From Sandaracinus sp. (GTDB lineage: Bacteria > Myxococcota_A > Polyangia > Polyangiales > Houyiibacteriaceae): DNA of 64,000 nt. Each line of letters begins with the position of its first letter. Within the stretch, counting starts at the first letter, position 1. The notes beneath the pieces are model-generated. The model was not told where the DNA came from, did no database searches, and saw only the letters and a program-made list of their open reading frames with translations. The stretch covers positions 1 to 64,000 of the forward strand of contig PABA01000159.1 in NCBI GenBank assembly GCA_002699025.1, in the 5' to 3' direction. Below are positions 16,162 to 24,882 of this stretch, piece after piece. The position numbers were made by a program, and so were the translations under genes.

Positions 16162-17147
16162 GCGACCGCCACCTCCTCCGCCCCCGCGTCGTCCGTCTTC
16201 TCACCGCGCGCCGCCGGGTGCCCGTTCGCGGGCAGGGTCACGCGCATGGTCGTGCCCTTCCCCAGGCCCTCGGAGCGCGCCTCGATCCTGCCGCCCAGGT
16301 TCCGCACCAGCGCCGACACCACGAAGAGGCCGAGCCCGGTGCCCTTCCGGCCCCGCACGTCCTCGCTCTGCACGCGGTAGAAGCGCTGGAACACCGACTT
16401 CAGGTGCTGCGACTCGATGCCGATGCCCCGGTCGCGCACCTCGATCGTCGGGCGCCCCTTCTCGTCGTGGAAGGCGGCCACCTCCACCTCCACCTCGCCG
16501 CCGCGCGAGTACTTCACCGCGTTGTCGACCAGGTTGCGCAGCACCACGCGGAGCGCGGCCTCGTCGGTGCTCACGCGCATGTCCTCGGAGATCGCGTAGC
16601 GGATGGCGGCCGGGTCGAGCTTCCGCCGCTTCGTGACCTTCGCCCCGACCTGCTCGGCCACCTCGAGCACGGGCACCTCGACGAGCGTGAGCCCGACGTT
16701 CTCCTCGTTGGCGAGCCGGCTCGCCTGGAGCACGTCGTCGATGAAGGAGGAGAGCCGATCGACGTCCTCGAGCATCATGGTCTGGAGCTGGGCGCGCTTC
16801 TCCCCGGGGAGGTCGTGGCGCGCCATGGTCTCCAGGCAGAGCTTGATGGAGGCGAGCGGGCTCTTGAGCTCGTGCGTGACCGAGTCGATGAAGCTGTCCT
16901 GGCGGCGCACCTCGAGGATCTCGCGCACCAGGTAGACGCTGAAGAGCACGAGCACCGTGACGATGACGGCGAAGCTGATGGCGCCGAGGACCAGGAGCCA
17001 GACGTCGAGGGTGATCTCGGAGGACTCGACGAGGTTCTGCGCGACCAGGAGGGTCCAGCCGACCAGGAGCGCGACGCTGAGCGGCACGCTGACCGCGCCG
17101 AGGATGATCGGCGTGGTGATCGACTTGAGGTTGCGGCGGCGGGCCAT
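16158..17147 (-). CDS. Sensor histidine kinase
   Basis: 329 aa. Two transmembrane helices (about 11-36 and 50-73) with almost no periplasmic domain between them. The H-box has phospho-acceptor His92 (SVTHELKSP), then come the N-box (LRNLVDNAVKYS), DRGIGI and GTGLGL. The minimal sensor loop suggests it senses the membrane itself or a partner protein. Overlaps the response regulator by 4 bp. A TATACC hexamer sits about 40 bases upstream of the ATG, so this gene probably has a leader. Confidence 0.93.
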   Translation of the reverse strand: MARRRNLKSITTPIILGAVSVPLSVALLVGWTLLVAQNLVESSEITLDVWLLVLGAISFAVIVTVLVLFSVYLVREILEVRRQDSFIDSVTHELKSPLASIKLCLETMARHDLPGEKRAQLQTMMLEDVDRLSSFIDDVLQASRLANEENVGLTLVEVPVLEVAEQVGAKVTKRRKLDPAAIRYAISEDMRVSTDEAALRVVLRNLVDNAVKYSRGGEVEVEVAAFHDEKGRPTIEVRDRGIGIESQHLKSVFQRFYRVQSEDVRGRKGTGLGLFVVSALVRNLGGRIEARSEGLGKGTTMRVTLPANGHPAARGEKTDDAGAEEVAVA

Positions 17148-17249
17148 GGACCGGATCGTGGGGCGCGGAGCGTCTCCCCTGCAGAGGGTATAGACCGGAT
17201 GGGTGGGGAGGCCACCGAACGGGGCTCACGGGCGGGCGCCCGCCCTCCC

Positions 17250-17906
17250 TCAGCGGACCTCGATGACCTCGGCCTCGAGGCGGTACTCGCCGTGGGGTCC
17301 GGTGGCGTCGTCCTCGACCACGAGGCGGGCCTGGCCCAGCCGGGTGTCGAGCTGCATGGAGGCGTCCGTGTCCTGCGAGGTGGTCTGGCCGTCCTGGCCG
17401 GAGACGTCGCGGCGCGTGCCTTCCTGGAGGGTGCAGGGGAAGTAGCCGGACTGGGGGCCCCCGTAGAGGAGCTTGCCGGCGCAGAGGATCTGGGCGCGGC
17501 ACCAGTAGCCGGGCGGCTCGGGGCGCGCGTGGCGCTCGACGGCGAAGGAGCAGCTCGCGCCGGGCTCCACGGGGCGGCTCCCCGTGACCGTGCGGACGGT
17601 GGCACGGACGACCCGGGGCGGGCCGCCGAAGTCGGGCGGGGGCGGGAGCGCCGGGCCGGGGGCCGGACCGCCTCCGCCGGGGGGCGCCGGCACCGGGCCG
17701 ACGCCGGGCGGCCCAGGGGGAGGCGCCGGGGCGGGGGCAGGCACGGGCGGGGCCACGGGGGGCGCGACGGCTGCGCGGCGGCTCCCCTCCACGACGATGT
17801 AGACGCCGTAGCCGGTGGCCGCGCAGAGCCCGAGCACGAGCAGCCCCGCGCAGCCGACGAGCACGTACATGAGGTTGTTGGACTGACCGCCGCCCGCGTC
17901 GCTCAT
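17250..17906 (-). CDS. Membrane-anchored Pro-rich protein
   Basis: 218 aa, not recognised. A transmembrane segment (about 13-38) is followed by a Pro/Ala/Gly-rich linker of about 60 residues and a C-terminal domain of about 120 residues with four or five Cys (CSFAVERHARPEPPGYWC, then ILCAG, FPCTL). The domain ends in a hydrophilic beta-rich segment (RLVVEDD, YRLEAEVIEV). Probably periplasmic. The ATG at 17906 is chosen for the transmembrane start. It is transcribed toward the kinase gene but 102 bp separate them. Confidence 0.65.
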   Translation of the reverse strand: MSDAGGGQSNNLMYVLVGCAGLLVLGLCAATGYGVYIVVEGSRRAAVAPPVAPPVPAPAPAPPPGPPGVGPVPAPPGGGGPAPGPALPPPPDFGGPPRVVRATVRTVTGSRPVEPGASCSFAVERHARPEPPGYWCRAQILCAGKLLYGGPQSGYFPCTLQEGTRRDVSGQDGQTTSQDTDASMQLDTRLGQARLVVEDDATGPHGEYRLEAEVIEVR

Positions 17907-18101
17907 GATCGTGCTCCGGGTGTACCACGCGCGCGGCCGGCGGAGCGCGGAGAAAGGGCGGGGCGCGGGAGCGGGCCGGAGCGCGTGGGCACGGCGAGGC
18001 AACGGTCCAGGGGGCGCGCCTCTTCCGGGCCGGCCTCTTGCCGGCCACCTCCTCCGCGGCTGGGCCTCGGGCGGCGGGCGGCGCGGACCGCACGCGCGGT
18101 G

Positions 18102-18107
18102 TAGGGT
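18102..18107 (+). promoter_or_regulatory. -10-like TAGGGT, leaderless promoter
   Basis: TAGGGT, 7 bases, GTG at 18115 of the MutS-like gene. Confidence 0.6.
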
Positions 18108-18114
18108 CCGCCGG

Positions 18115-19971
18115 GTGAGCGATTCGGATCCCCGCGCCGAGCACACGCGGCGCGAGAAGCGCTGGGCCGACGAGGTCGCCCGCCTCGAGGGGCGCGCCAG
18201 CCGCCTCTCGCTCGGCCGCCTCGTGCTCTTCCTCGTCGTGATCGTGCTCGCGGGCACCGGCTTCAGCCAGGACGACGCGCTCTCCCTCGGCGGCGCCGGC
18301 CTCGCCACGGCGGCCTTCTTCGCGCTCGTGCTCCTCCACGGCCGCACGCTCGCCGCCCGCGACCGGGCCGAGGCGCACCGCGCGGTGCACGCCCGGCATC
18401 TGAAGCGCCTGGACGGCGCCTGGACCGAGCTCCCGCCCTCGGGGAAGGCGCCCCCCGGTCATGCCTACGCCGGCGACATCGACCTGCTCGGCGCGGGCAG
18501 CCTCGCGCAGCGTATCGACGTCACCCACACGGTGCGCGGCGAGGCCACGCTCGGCGCCTGGCTCGGCGGCCCGGCCGACGACGCGACCCTCCGCGCGCGC
18601 CAGGAGGCGGTGCGCGAGCTCGCCGCAGACCTCGACTTCCGCGAGCACCTCGAGGCGGCCGCGGGCCGGGTCGGCGGCGAGGGCAAGCTCGACCCCTCGC
18701 CCTTCCTCTCGTTCACGGCCCGCGAGCCCTTCGTGCTCGGGAGCCCGCTCGCGATCCTCATCCACGTCTCCCCGCTCGTCGTGCTCGGCCTCTGGATCGC
18801 CGGCGGCATCGGCGCGCTCCCGGGCTGGGCCTGGCTCGCCGCCCTCGGCGCCCAGTCGCTCCTCGCCCTCGGCCTCGCGAGCCGCGCCGTCGACGCCTTC
18901 CAGCTCATCGCGGCCCGCCGCGGCTACGTGGAGGCCTTCCAGAGCATGCTCGTGCAGGTCGAGCGCGCCCGCTTCGAGAGCCCGCTCCTCCGGCGGCTCC
19001 AGGAGCGCCTCTCGATCGGCGAGGGCGAGCGCGCCCGACCCCCCTCCGCCTACATGGCGCGCCTCGATCGCTGGGCCGGCTTCGCCGAGTTCCACACGCA
19101 GTTCCCGATCCACTTCGTCGTGAACCTGGCGACGCTCTACGACCTGCACGTGCTGCTTCGGCTCGAGCGCTGGAACGCCGACGTGGGCCAGGGGCTCGAC
19201 GACGCCTTCACGGCCCTCGGCGAGCTCGAGGCGCTCGCGAGCCTCGCCACGCTGCTGCACGGCGACCCGGACGCCCGCCTGCCCGAGCTGGTCGCCGAGC
19301 CCGTGCCCTTCGAGGCCGAGGCGCTGGCGCACCCGCTGCTCGCGCCGGGTGAGCGGGTGGCCAACGACGTGCGCATGCCGGCCGCGGAGGGCGCCGCGCT
19401 GATCGTCACGGGCTCGAACATGGCCGGCAAATCGACGCTGCTCCGGGCCGTGGGCCTGAACGTCGCGCTCGCCCTCGCGGGCGGGCCCGTGGTGGCGAAG
19501 CGGCTCCGGCTCGCGCGCGTGCGCCTCCGGGCCTCGATGCGCGTGGACGACTCGCTCCAGCAGGGGGCGAGCTACTTCCACGCCGAGCTGACGAAGCTGC
19601 GGAGCGTCGTCGAGGGGGCGGACGAAGCGCCGCCGCTCTTCTTCCTCCTCGACGAGCTGCTGCGCGGGACCAACGCCCGGGCCCGGCACGTCGGGGCGCG
19701 GGCCATCCTCGAGCACCTCCTCGCGCGGCGCGCCTGCGGGCTCGCGGCGACGCACGACATCGCGCTGGCGAAGCTCGCCGACGAGCACCCGGGGCGCGTG
19801 GAGAACGTCCACTTCACGGACGTGATGCGGGACGGCGAGATGATCTTCGACTACCGGCTGCAGCCGGGGGTCGTGAAGACCAGCAACGCGCTGCGGCTCC
19901 TCGAGATGGCCGGCATCGAGGTCGAGGTGGACGACGCGCTCCCGGCCCTCGACGGCCCGCCGGGCGCCTAG
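18115..19971 (+). CDS. Membrane-anchored MutS-family ATPase
   Basis: 618 aa. The C-terminal 200 residues are a MutS-type ABC ATPase: Walker A GSNMAGKST, a SLQQGASYFHAEL signature region, Walker B LFFLLDELLRGTN, and ATHD. The N-terminal half has hydrophobic segments at about 35-75 and 225-270, so the protein is predicted to sit in the membrane. No mismatch-recognition domain and no Smr domain are visible, so it is not MutS1 or MutS2. Similar membrane MutS-like proteins are annotated in several phyla without known role. GTG start set by the TAGGGT hexamer. Confidence 0.85.
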   Translation: MSDSDPRAEHTRREKRWADEVARLEGRASRLSLGRLVLFLVVIVLAGTGFSQDDALSLGGAGLATAAFFALVLLHGRTLAARDRAEAHRAVHARHLKRLDGAWTELPPSGKAPPGHAYAGDIDLLGAGSLAQRIDVTHTVRGEATLGAWLGGPADDATLRARQEAVRELAADLDFREHLEAAAGRVGGEGKLDPSPFLSFTAREPFVLGSPLAILIHVSPLVVLGLWIAGGIGALPGWAWLAALGAQSLLALGLASRAVDAFQLIAARRGYVEAFQSMLVQVERARFESPLLRRLQERLSIGEGERARPPSAYMARLDRWAGFAEFHTQFPIHFVVNLATLYDLHVLLRLERWNADVGQGLDDAFTALGELEALASLATLLHGDPDARLPELVAEPVPFEAEALAHPLLAPGERVANDVRMPAAEGAALIVTGSNMAGKSTLLRAVGLNVALALAGGPVVAKRLRLARVRLRASMRVDDSLQQGASYFHAELTKLRSVVEGADEAPPLFFLLDELLRGTNARARHVGARAILEHLLARRACGLAATHDIALAKLADEHPGRVENVHFTDVMRDGEMIFDYRLQPGVVKTSNALRLLEMAGIEVEVDDALPALDGPPGA

Positions 19972-20010
19972 GCGTGCGTAGGCGTGCGTAGGCGTGCGTA
20001 GGCGTGCGTA
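19971..20010 (+). repeat. Four perfect 10-bp tandem repeats
   Basis: GGCGTGCGTA occurs four times without change, starting on the last base of the preceding stop codon. It directly abuts the MITE-like element beginning at 20021. Confidence 0.9.
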
Positions 20011-20020
20011 CGCGCTCCTC

Positions 20021-20173
20021 GCCCGGATTCGTCCCCCGTCGACGCGCCCTCGCCCGACCCCTCGCAGCGGACGCGAGCTCCGCCGAGCTACCGCCTGTCT
20101 TCCTCGCTTCGCGAGCCCCCCGCGAACCCGAGACCTCGCCCGATCAGCACACCGTGTGGTGACTCATCCGGGT
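20021..20173 (-). repeat. MITE-like element, copy C (reverse orientation)
   Basis: Its two ends match the reverse complement of copy B (38782-38930). The right 33 bases agree at about 28 positions; the left about 45 bases share GATTCGTC and a CGTCGACGCGCCCTCG block. The centre is diverged. The ends form an imperfect terminal inverted repeat GCCCGGAnnnGTCAC. No open reading frame. Confidence 0.75.
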
Positions 20174-20263
20174 TCGAGCGGACGCGTCGGCGTGAAATGC
20201 GCGAGCCGCGTCGAACGTAGTCCTCCGTGCGCGCCCGCCCCGCGGCGGGCATGCTGAGGTCCC

Positions 20264-20920
20264 GTGAGCGAAGACGAGAGCACCGACTGGGTCGGCGAGA
20301 TCAAGCGCATCGCGCTCGTGATGGGCACGTTCGTCGCCCTGATCTGGGGCATCGAGATCGTCGACCAGCTCCTCTTCGGCGGCGGCCTCGATCGCTTCGG
20401 CATCCTCCCGCGCCGCGTGGACGGGCTGAGCGGCATCCTCGTCGCGCCCCTCCTCCACGGCGGCTGGTCGCACCTCACGGCGAACACCAGCTCGCTCCTG
20501 CTCTTCGGGGGCATCGTGCTGGTACGGAGCCGCGGGGAGTTCGCGCTCGTGACGGCCATGGGCTGGCTGCTCGGCGGGCTCGGCGTCTGGCTCTTCGGGA
20601 GCCTCTTCACGCTGCGGAACGCCGTGCACATCGGCGCGAGCGGGGTGATCTTCGCCTACTTCGGCTACCTGCTGACCATCGGGCTCTTCGAGCGGCGCTT
20701 CCTCTCGGTGCTCCTCAGCGTCGCCATCGCGGTGACCTATGGCGGCGTGCTCTTCGGCGTGCTGCCGGGCCAGGAGGGCATCAGCTGGGAGGCCCACCTC
20801 TTCGGCTTCCTCGCGGGCGTCGCGGCCGCGCGGCTCGTGGCCCGGCGGAAGAAGAAGCGCGAGGCGGAGGCGAAGGCCGACCCGCTCGGTCCTCTGCGCA
20901 CCAGCGACCGACGCCCCTGA
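20264..20920 (+). CDS. Rhomboid-family intramembrane serine protease
   Basis: 218 aa with six hydrophobic segments. The catalytic Ser126 is in GASG, His178 in the last helix (WEAHLFGF), and the WSHLTAN motif in the early loop matches the rhomboid WR/HxxxN region. It cleaves transmembrane proteins within the bilayer; substrate unknown. The C-terminal tail is short and lysine/arginine-rich. GTG start with a GAGG close upstream; a CATGCT hexamer 8 bases upstream is a weaker leaderless candidate. Confidence 0.9.
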   Translation: MSEDESTDWVGEIKRIALVMGTFVALIWGIEIVDQLLFGGGLDRFGILPRRVDGLSGILVAPLLHGGWSHLTANTSSLLLFGGIVLVRSRGEFALVTAMGWLLGGLGVWLFGSLFTLRNAVHIGASGVIFAYFGYLLTIGLFERRFLSVLLSVAIAVTYGGVLFGVLPGQEGISWEAHLFGFLAGVAAARLVARRKKKREAEAKADPLGPLRTSDRRP

Positions 20921-20974
20921 CGCCAGCGGCCCGCCCGGGGCGGAGGTCCTCGCCCGAGCTGGCCGGGCGCGCGC

Positions 20975-21544
20975 TCAGTCCGGCCAGCCGAGGGCCTCGA
21001 TGGGATCGCCGACGCGGAGGCGGCCCCCCTCGAGGACCCGCGCGACGATGCCGCCCATGCCCATCATGGCGATGAACCCGCCGGGGCCGAGGGCGTCGTC
21101 CATCTTCGCGCAGGGGGCGCAGGCGCCGCTGCCCTCGAGGACGACCTCGCCGATGCGGAAGCGGAGACGCCGGAGCGCCTCGAGGTTCACGCCCCCGACG
21201 ACCAGGTTGCGACGGACGAGCGCGGGCGGGACGGCCTCGCGGCCGAGGAGCCGGGCGATGACCGGCAGGTGCTCGGCCTGGATCAGCGAGACCTGCCGTT
21301 TGCCGTTCGCCCGCCCCCTCCAGCGGTCGCCCTCGAGCCCGCGCCCGACCGTCGCGCGCGCCTCGTCGACCTCGCGCATCGCCTCGCCCCGGGCCGGCCG
21401 CAGCCCGATCCACCGAAGCGTCCCGCCCGAGGGCACGTCCGCCAGCCGCTCCCGCAACGTCGACACCCCGGGAGTCTGAGGACCCCACCCCACCCCGTCG
21501 ACCCGCCGCGCCTCGGCGCCCGGCCGGAGGGCGGGGCGCTCCAC
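20975..21544 (-). CDS. MOSC domain protein
   Basis: 189 aa. MOSC domains bind molybdenum cofactor or act as sulfur carriers. The recognisable parts are GGTLRWIGLRPARG, GLEGDRW, QVSLIQAEHL, RRNLVVGGVNL and a conserved cysteine region GACAPCAKMD. The GTG at 21544 lies one base past the FHA stop, so the two genes form an operon. A downstream GTG (VSTLRERLAD) is a possible alternative start, since the family begins near there. Confidence 0.85.
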   Translation of the reverse strand: MERPALRPGAEARRVDGVGWGPQTPGVSTLRERLADVPSGGTLRWIGLRPARGEAMREVDEARATVGRGLEGDRWRGRANGKRQVSLIQAEHLPVIARLLGREAVPPALVRRNLVVGGVNLEALRRLRFRIGEVVLEGSGACAPCAKMDDALGPGGFIAMMGMGGIVARVLEGGRLRVGDPIEALGWPD

Positions 21545-21545
21545 A

Positions 21546-22088
21546 TCAGACCTCGCTGTCGGCCACGACCCGCCGGCGCTCCACCAGCTCGAGGAAGCCC
21601 TCGGGCGTGTAGAAGAAGAAGCGGTAGGGCCCGAAGCCCACCTCGCAGGCGTTGCGGAGCTCGGTCGGCGTCTTCGGCTCGGCGCGCTCCCCGTCCACGG
21701 TCGTGCCGTTCTTGCTGCCGGCGTCGGTCACGAACCAGCGGTCGTCCTCGCGGGTCACGTAGGCGTGGTACTTCGACATCTTCGCGAGGAAGAGGCAGAC
21801 GTCCGCGTTCCGGGCGCGCCCGATGCCGATGCGGTCGGCGAAGATGCCGCCCTTTCGCTTCGTCACCTCGTGGACGCTGCCCACGCGGGAGGGTCCGCCC
21901 GCCTTGTCGAGCTCCGCGAGGCGCGCCGCCATCTCCTCGCGGTTCATGAAGCCCGTGTGGAATTCCGGCGCGTCGTCGTCGTCGGTCGAGTCGCGCCGCA
22001 CCAGGACGGCGTGATCATGGGCCGCTCGAAAGCTCGCCGGCCCCGCCGCGCGCAGCTCCGCGACGTAGTCGTCCACCCGCTTTCCCAC
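21546..22088 (-). CDS. FHA domain protein
   Basis: 180 aa. The C-terminal half is a forkhead-associated phosphothreonine-binding domain (IGIGRARNADVCL, then SKYHAYV, then DAGSKNGTTVDG). The N-terminal 80 residues are unassigned. Such proteins read Ser/Thr kinase signals, which are abundant in myxobacteria; no kinase lies nearby. The GTG at 22088 is picked because TAGACT ends 7 bases upstream. Confidence 0.88.
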   Translation of the reverse strand: MGKRVDDYVAELRAAGPASFRAAHDHAVLVRRDSTDDDDAPEFHTGFMNREEMAARLAELDKAGGPSRVGSVHEVTKRKGGIFADRIGIGRARNADVCLFLAKMSKYHAYVTREDDRWFVTDAGSKNGTTVDGERAEPKTPTELRNACEVGFGPYRFFFYTPEGFLELVERRRVVADSEV

Positions 22089-22095
22089 TCGCGAC

Positions 22096-22101
22096 AGTCT
22101 A
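22096..22101 (-). promoter_or_regulatory. -10-like TAGACT, leaderless promoter
   Basis: TAGACT, 7 bases, GTG at 22088. It faces the divergent TACCCT at 22150 only 48 bp away. Confidence 0.6.
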
Positions 22102-22149
22102 CCCCGTATGGGCGGCGACACGAAAGCCAGGCGCGGCGGCGCGATTCGC

Positions 22150-22155
22150 TACCCT
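22150..22155 (+). promoter_or_regulatory. -10-like TACCCT, leaderless promoter
   Basis: TACCCT, 6 bases, ATG at 22162. Confidence 0.6.
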
Positions 22156-22161
22156 GGAGCC

Positions 22162-24882
22162 ATGCGCCCGCTGATCGCCCTCCTCCTGCTCGCCGCCGCG
22201 ACCCCCGCGCGCGCCGAGCCGGTGGCGACCGGGCGGGCCGGGTGGCTCGGCACCTGGCGGGTGCTGGCCAGCGAGCGAGCGCCCCTGAACGCGGACGCCG
22301 AGGCCACCCTCCGCGCCGCCGCCTGCGAGGGTTGCCCCCTGCTGGTGCGAGACGGCGCGCGCCTCGATCTCGACGACGCCGCCGGCCGCGGCGACCGCGT
22401 GATCTACCTCGGCCTCACGCTCGAGGCGCCTCGACCCACCACGCTCCACCTCTTCCTCGGCTTCGCCGGCGAGGCCGAGGTCCGCCTGGACGGGGAAGCC
22501 CTCGCCCGCTGGGAGCGCGCCCACGACCGCGTCGACGATCGGCACGTCGCCCTCCCCCTCTCCGGCGGCGATCACCACCTCGTCCTCCGCCTCGCGCGCC
22601 TGCCCGACCCCGAGCGGGGCCGCCCTCCTCCCTGGAGCCTCCGCGCCCGCTTCCTCTCCGCCGGCTTCCACCCGGGGGCCGGTGAGGTCGGCCTCGACCT
22701 CGGCCCCCTCGAGGCCACGCGCGCCCACGCCGCGGCCGCCGCGGCCGTGCGCCTCGACGAGCGCCACCACCTCGAGGCCGGGGCGCCCGCCGCGACGCTC
22801 CGGCTCCACCTCCCGGCGGGCGGCGTGGCGCGCGAGGTCCCGCTCCGGCTCGGCGAAGAGTCCCTCGCCCACGCGCCGGAGCGCGGCGTCTGGGGCGCCG
22901 GCCTCGCGACCACCGTCCCCCTGCCCGACCGCGGCCCGCTCCGCCTCGAGGCCGCGGTCGCCGGCGAGCGTCGCCGGGTCGGTCAGCTCGTGGCCCTCGA
23001 TCGCCCCTTGCTCGAGGCGGCGGCCGCCTTCGCCGCGCTCCTCGAGGAGGCGCCGGCCTCGGCGCGCGGACCGCTCCAGTGGCGCCACGAGGAGGCGCTC
23101 CGCGTCGTCGCCGACAAGGACCCGGACCGGCGCTGGCGTCAGTGGCTCCGCGACGAGGCCCGCCGGCTCCGCCGCGCCTTCGCCCGGGGTGGCCACCCCT
23201 TCGAGGCGCCGCGCGGCTACACGCGCATGGCCCACGTCTCTGTCCTCGACGGCTCCGCCCAGCCCTACGAGCTCTTCGTGCCGCCGGCCTACCGCGGCCG
23301 CCGCGCCTGGCCCCTCGTCATCACGCTCCACGGCTACAAGGGCAACGCCGGCGACTACTTCCGCAACACCTTCGGCCTCGCCCGCGACTGGCGCGGCGGC
23401 GAGTCCCTCCTCGACCACGGCCGCCACGGCACGGCGCCCACCGAGGGCCCGATGATCGTCCTCGCTCCCCAGGCCCGCGGCAAGAGCCACTACCGCCACG
23501 TCGGCGAGGTGGACGTGCTCGAGGCCCTCGCCGACGTGCGCGCCCGCTACCGCGTGGACCCGCGCCGCATCTACATCACCGGCGGCTCCATGGGCGGCAC
23601 GGCCGCCGCCTACCTCCCCTTCCGCCACCCGGACCTCTTCGCCGCCTCCGCCGCCCTCGCCGGCTACCACGACCAGCGCGTGCGCCAGGACACGCACCAC
23701 CCGGGGCTGAGCGAGGTCGAGCGCTTCCTCGTCGCCCACCGGAGCGACGTCGACTGGAGCGAGAACGCGCTCCACCTGCCCATGCTCCTCGTCCGCGGGA
23801 CGCGCGACCGGCCCCTCGCCTGGACCCGGGTGCAGGCCGCCCGGCTCCGCGAGCTCGGCTACGACGTCGAGCACCGCGAGCCCGAGCTCGGCCACAACGT
23901 CTGGACCGAGACCTACGCGGAAGGCGCCATCTTCGACTGGTTCGCGCGGCACCGCCGCCCCGAGCGGCCGCGGCGGGTGGTGCTGCGGACGGCACGCGAG
24001 CGCACGAACGAGGCCTACTGGGTACGCGTCGACGGTCGCGCCGAGGCCGACGCCTTCGCCGAGGTGCGGGCCGCGATCGAGGGCGGGCGCGTCGTCGTCG
24101 AGACCGAAGCGGTGGCCGGGCTGACGCTCTCGCCGACGCCGCCGCTCGTGCCCGAGGGGCCGCTGCGGGTGAGCATCGACGGGCAGGCGCTCGAGGGCCC
24201 CGCGCCGCTCTCGCTCCACCGCGAGGGGGAGCGCTGGGCGCTCGGCGCGCTCGAGCTCGCGGGGCGGAAGCGCGCGGGGGTCTCCGGGCCGATCCGCGAC
24301 GTCTACCACGAGCCCCTCGTCTTCGTGGTGGGCACGCAGGACCCGGCGCACACCTTCACGAACCGGCAGGTGGCGCGGCATTGGGCGCGCGTGCCCGGCT
24401 GGGACGTGCGCTACCCGATCGTCGACGACGTGGACGTGACGGCGGAGATGATCGCCGATAAGACGCTGGTGCTCGTCGGGCCGCCCTGGTCGAACGCGCT
24501 CCACGCGCGCTGGCGCCGGCAGCTCCCGATCCGCTTCGACCTCGGCGGGCCGGGCGGGGCCGGCCGGGCAGTGCTCGTGGGGGAGGCGCGGCACGCGGGC
24601 GACGAGGTGGGGACCGTCTTCGTCGCGCCGAACCCGGACGTGCCCGCGCGGAGCGTGCTGGTGATCGCGGGGCTCGGGCCACTCGGGACCTGGCGCGCGC
24701 GCTTCCTCCCCGACCTCCTCCCCGACTGGGTCGTCTTCGACGAGCGGGTGGAGCTGGCGCGCGGGCAGTGGTCCTGCGGGGGCGCGCGGCGCGACGACGG
24801 GAGCCCGAACTTCGCCGAGCCGGTGGACTGCGCCTACCGCGACCACGGCCTCTTCGGCATGGGTTGGGAGCTCCGCGAGTGA
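22162..24882 (+). CDS. Large secreted alpha/beta-hydrolase (prolyl-oligopeptidase/esterase-like)
   Basis: 906 aa. A clear signal peptide (MRPLIALLLLAAATPARA) directs export. Residues about 20-350 are beta-rich and unassigned. An alpha/beta-hydrolase domain follows, with an HGYKGNAGDYFRN oxyanion region, nucleophile Ser476 (GGSMGG), probable Asp549 and His578 (LGHNVW). The last 300 residues contain a further beta-rich part and a GTQDPAHTFTNRQVARHW segment as in large planctomycete/myxobacterial hydrolases. Likely degrades a polymer or ester outside the cytoplasm. The stop overlaps the next gene's GTG. Confidence 0.85.
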   Translation: MRPLIALLLLAAATPARAEPVATGRAGWLGTWRVLASERAPLNADAEATLRAAACEGCPLLVRDGARLDLDDAAGRGDRVIYLGLTLEAPRPTTLHLFLGFAGEAEVRLDGEALARWERAHDRVDDRHVALPLSGGDHHLVLRLARLPDPERGRPPPWSLRARFLSAGFHPGAGEVGLDLGPLEATRAHAAAAAAVRLDERHHLEAGAPAATLRLHLPAGGVAREVPLRLGEESLAHAPERGVWGAGLATTVPLPDRGPLRLEAAVAGERRRVGQLVALDRPLLEAAAAFAALLEEAPASARGPLQWRHEEALRVVADKDPDRRWRQWLRDEARRLRRAFARGGHPFEAPRGYTRMAHVSVLDGSAQPYELFVPPAYRGRRAWPLVITLHGYKGNAGDYFRNTFGLARDWRGGESLLDHGRHGTAPTEGPMIVLAPQARGKSHYRHVGEVDVLEALADVRARYRVDPRRIYITGGSMGGTAAAYLPFRHPDLFAASAALAGYHDQRVRQDTHHPGLSEVERFLVAHRSDVDWSENALHLPMLLVRGTRDRPLAWTRVQAARLRELGYDVEHREPELGHNVWTETYAEGAIFDWFARHRRPERPRRVVLRTARERTNEAYWVRVDGRAEADAFAEVRAAIEGGRVVVETEAVAGLTLSPTPPLVPEGPLRVSIDGQALEGPAPLSLHREGERWALGALELAGRKRAGVSGPIRDVYHEPLVFVVGTQDPAHTFTNRQVARHWARVPGWDVRYPIVDDVDVTAEMIADKTLVLVGPPWSNALHARWRRQLPIRFDLGGPGGAGRAVLVGEARHAGDEVGTVFVAPNPDVPARSVLVIAGLGPLGTWRARFLPDLLPDWVVFDERVELARGQWSCGGARRDDGSPNFAEPVDCAYRDHGLFGMGWELRE

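Noticed and set aside
16201-19812. 1203-residue minus-strand open frame
   Set aside because: Spans the antisense of the MutS-like gene and another frame of the kinase gene; no coherent motifs.
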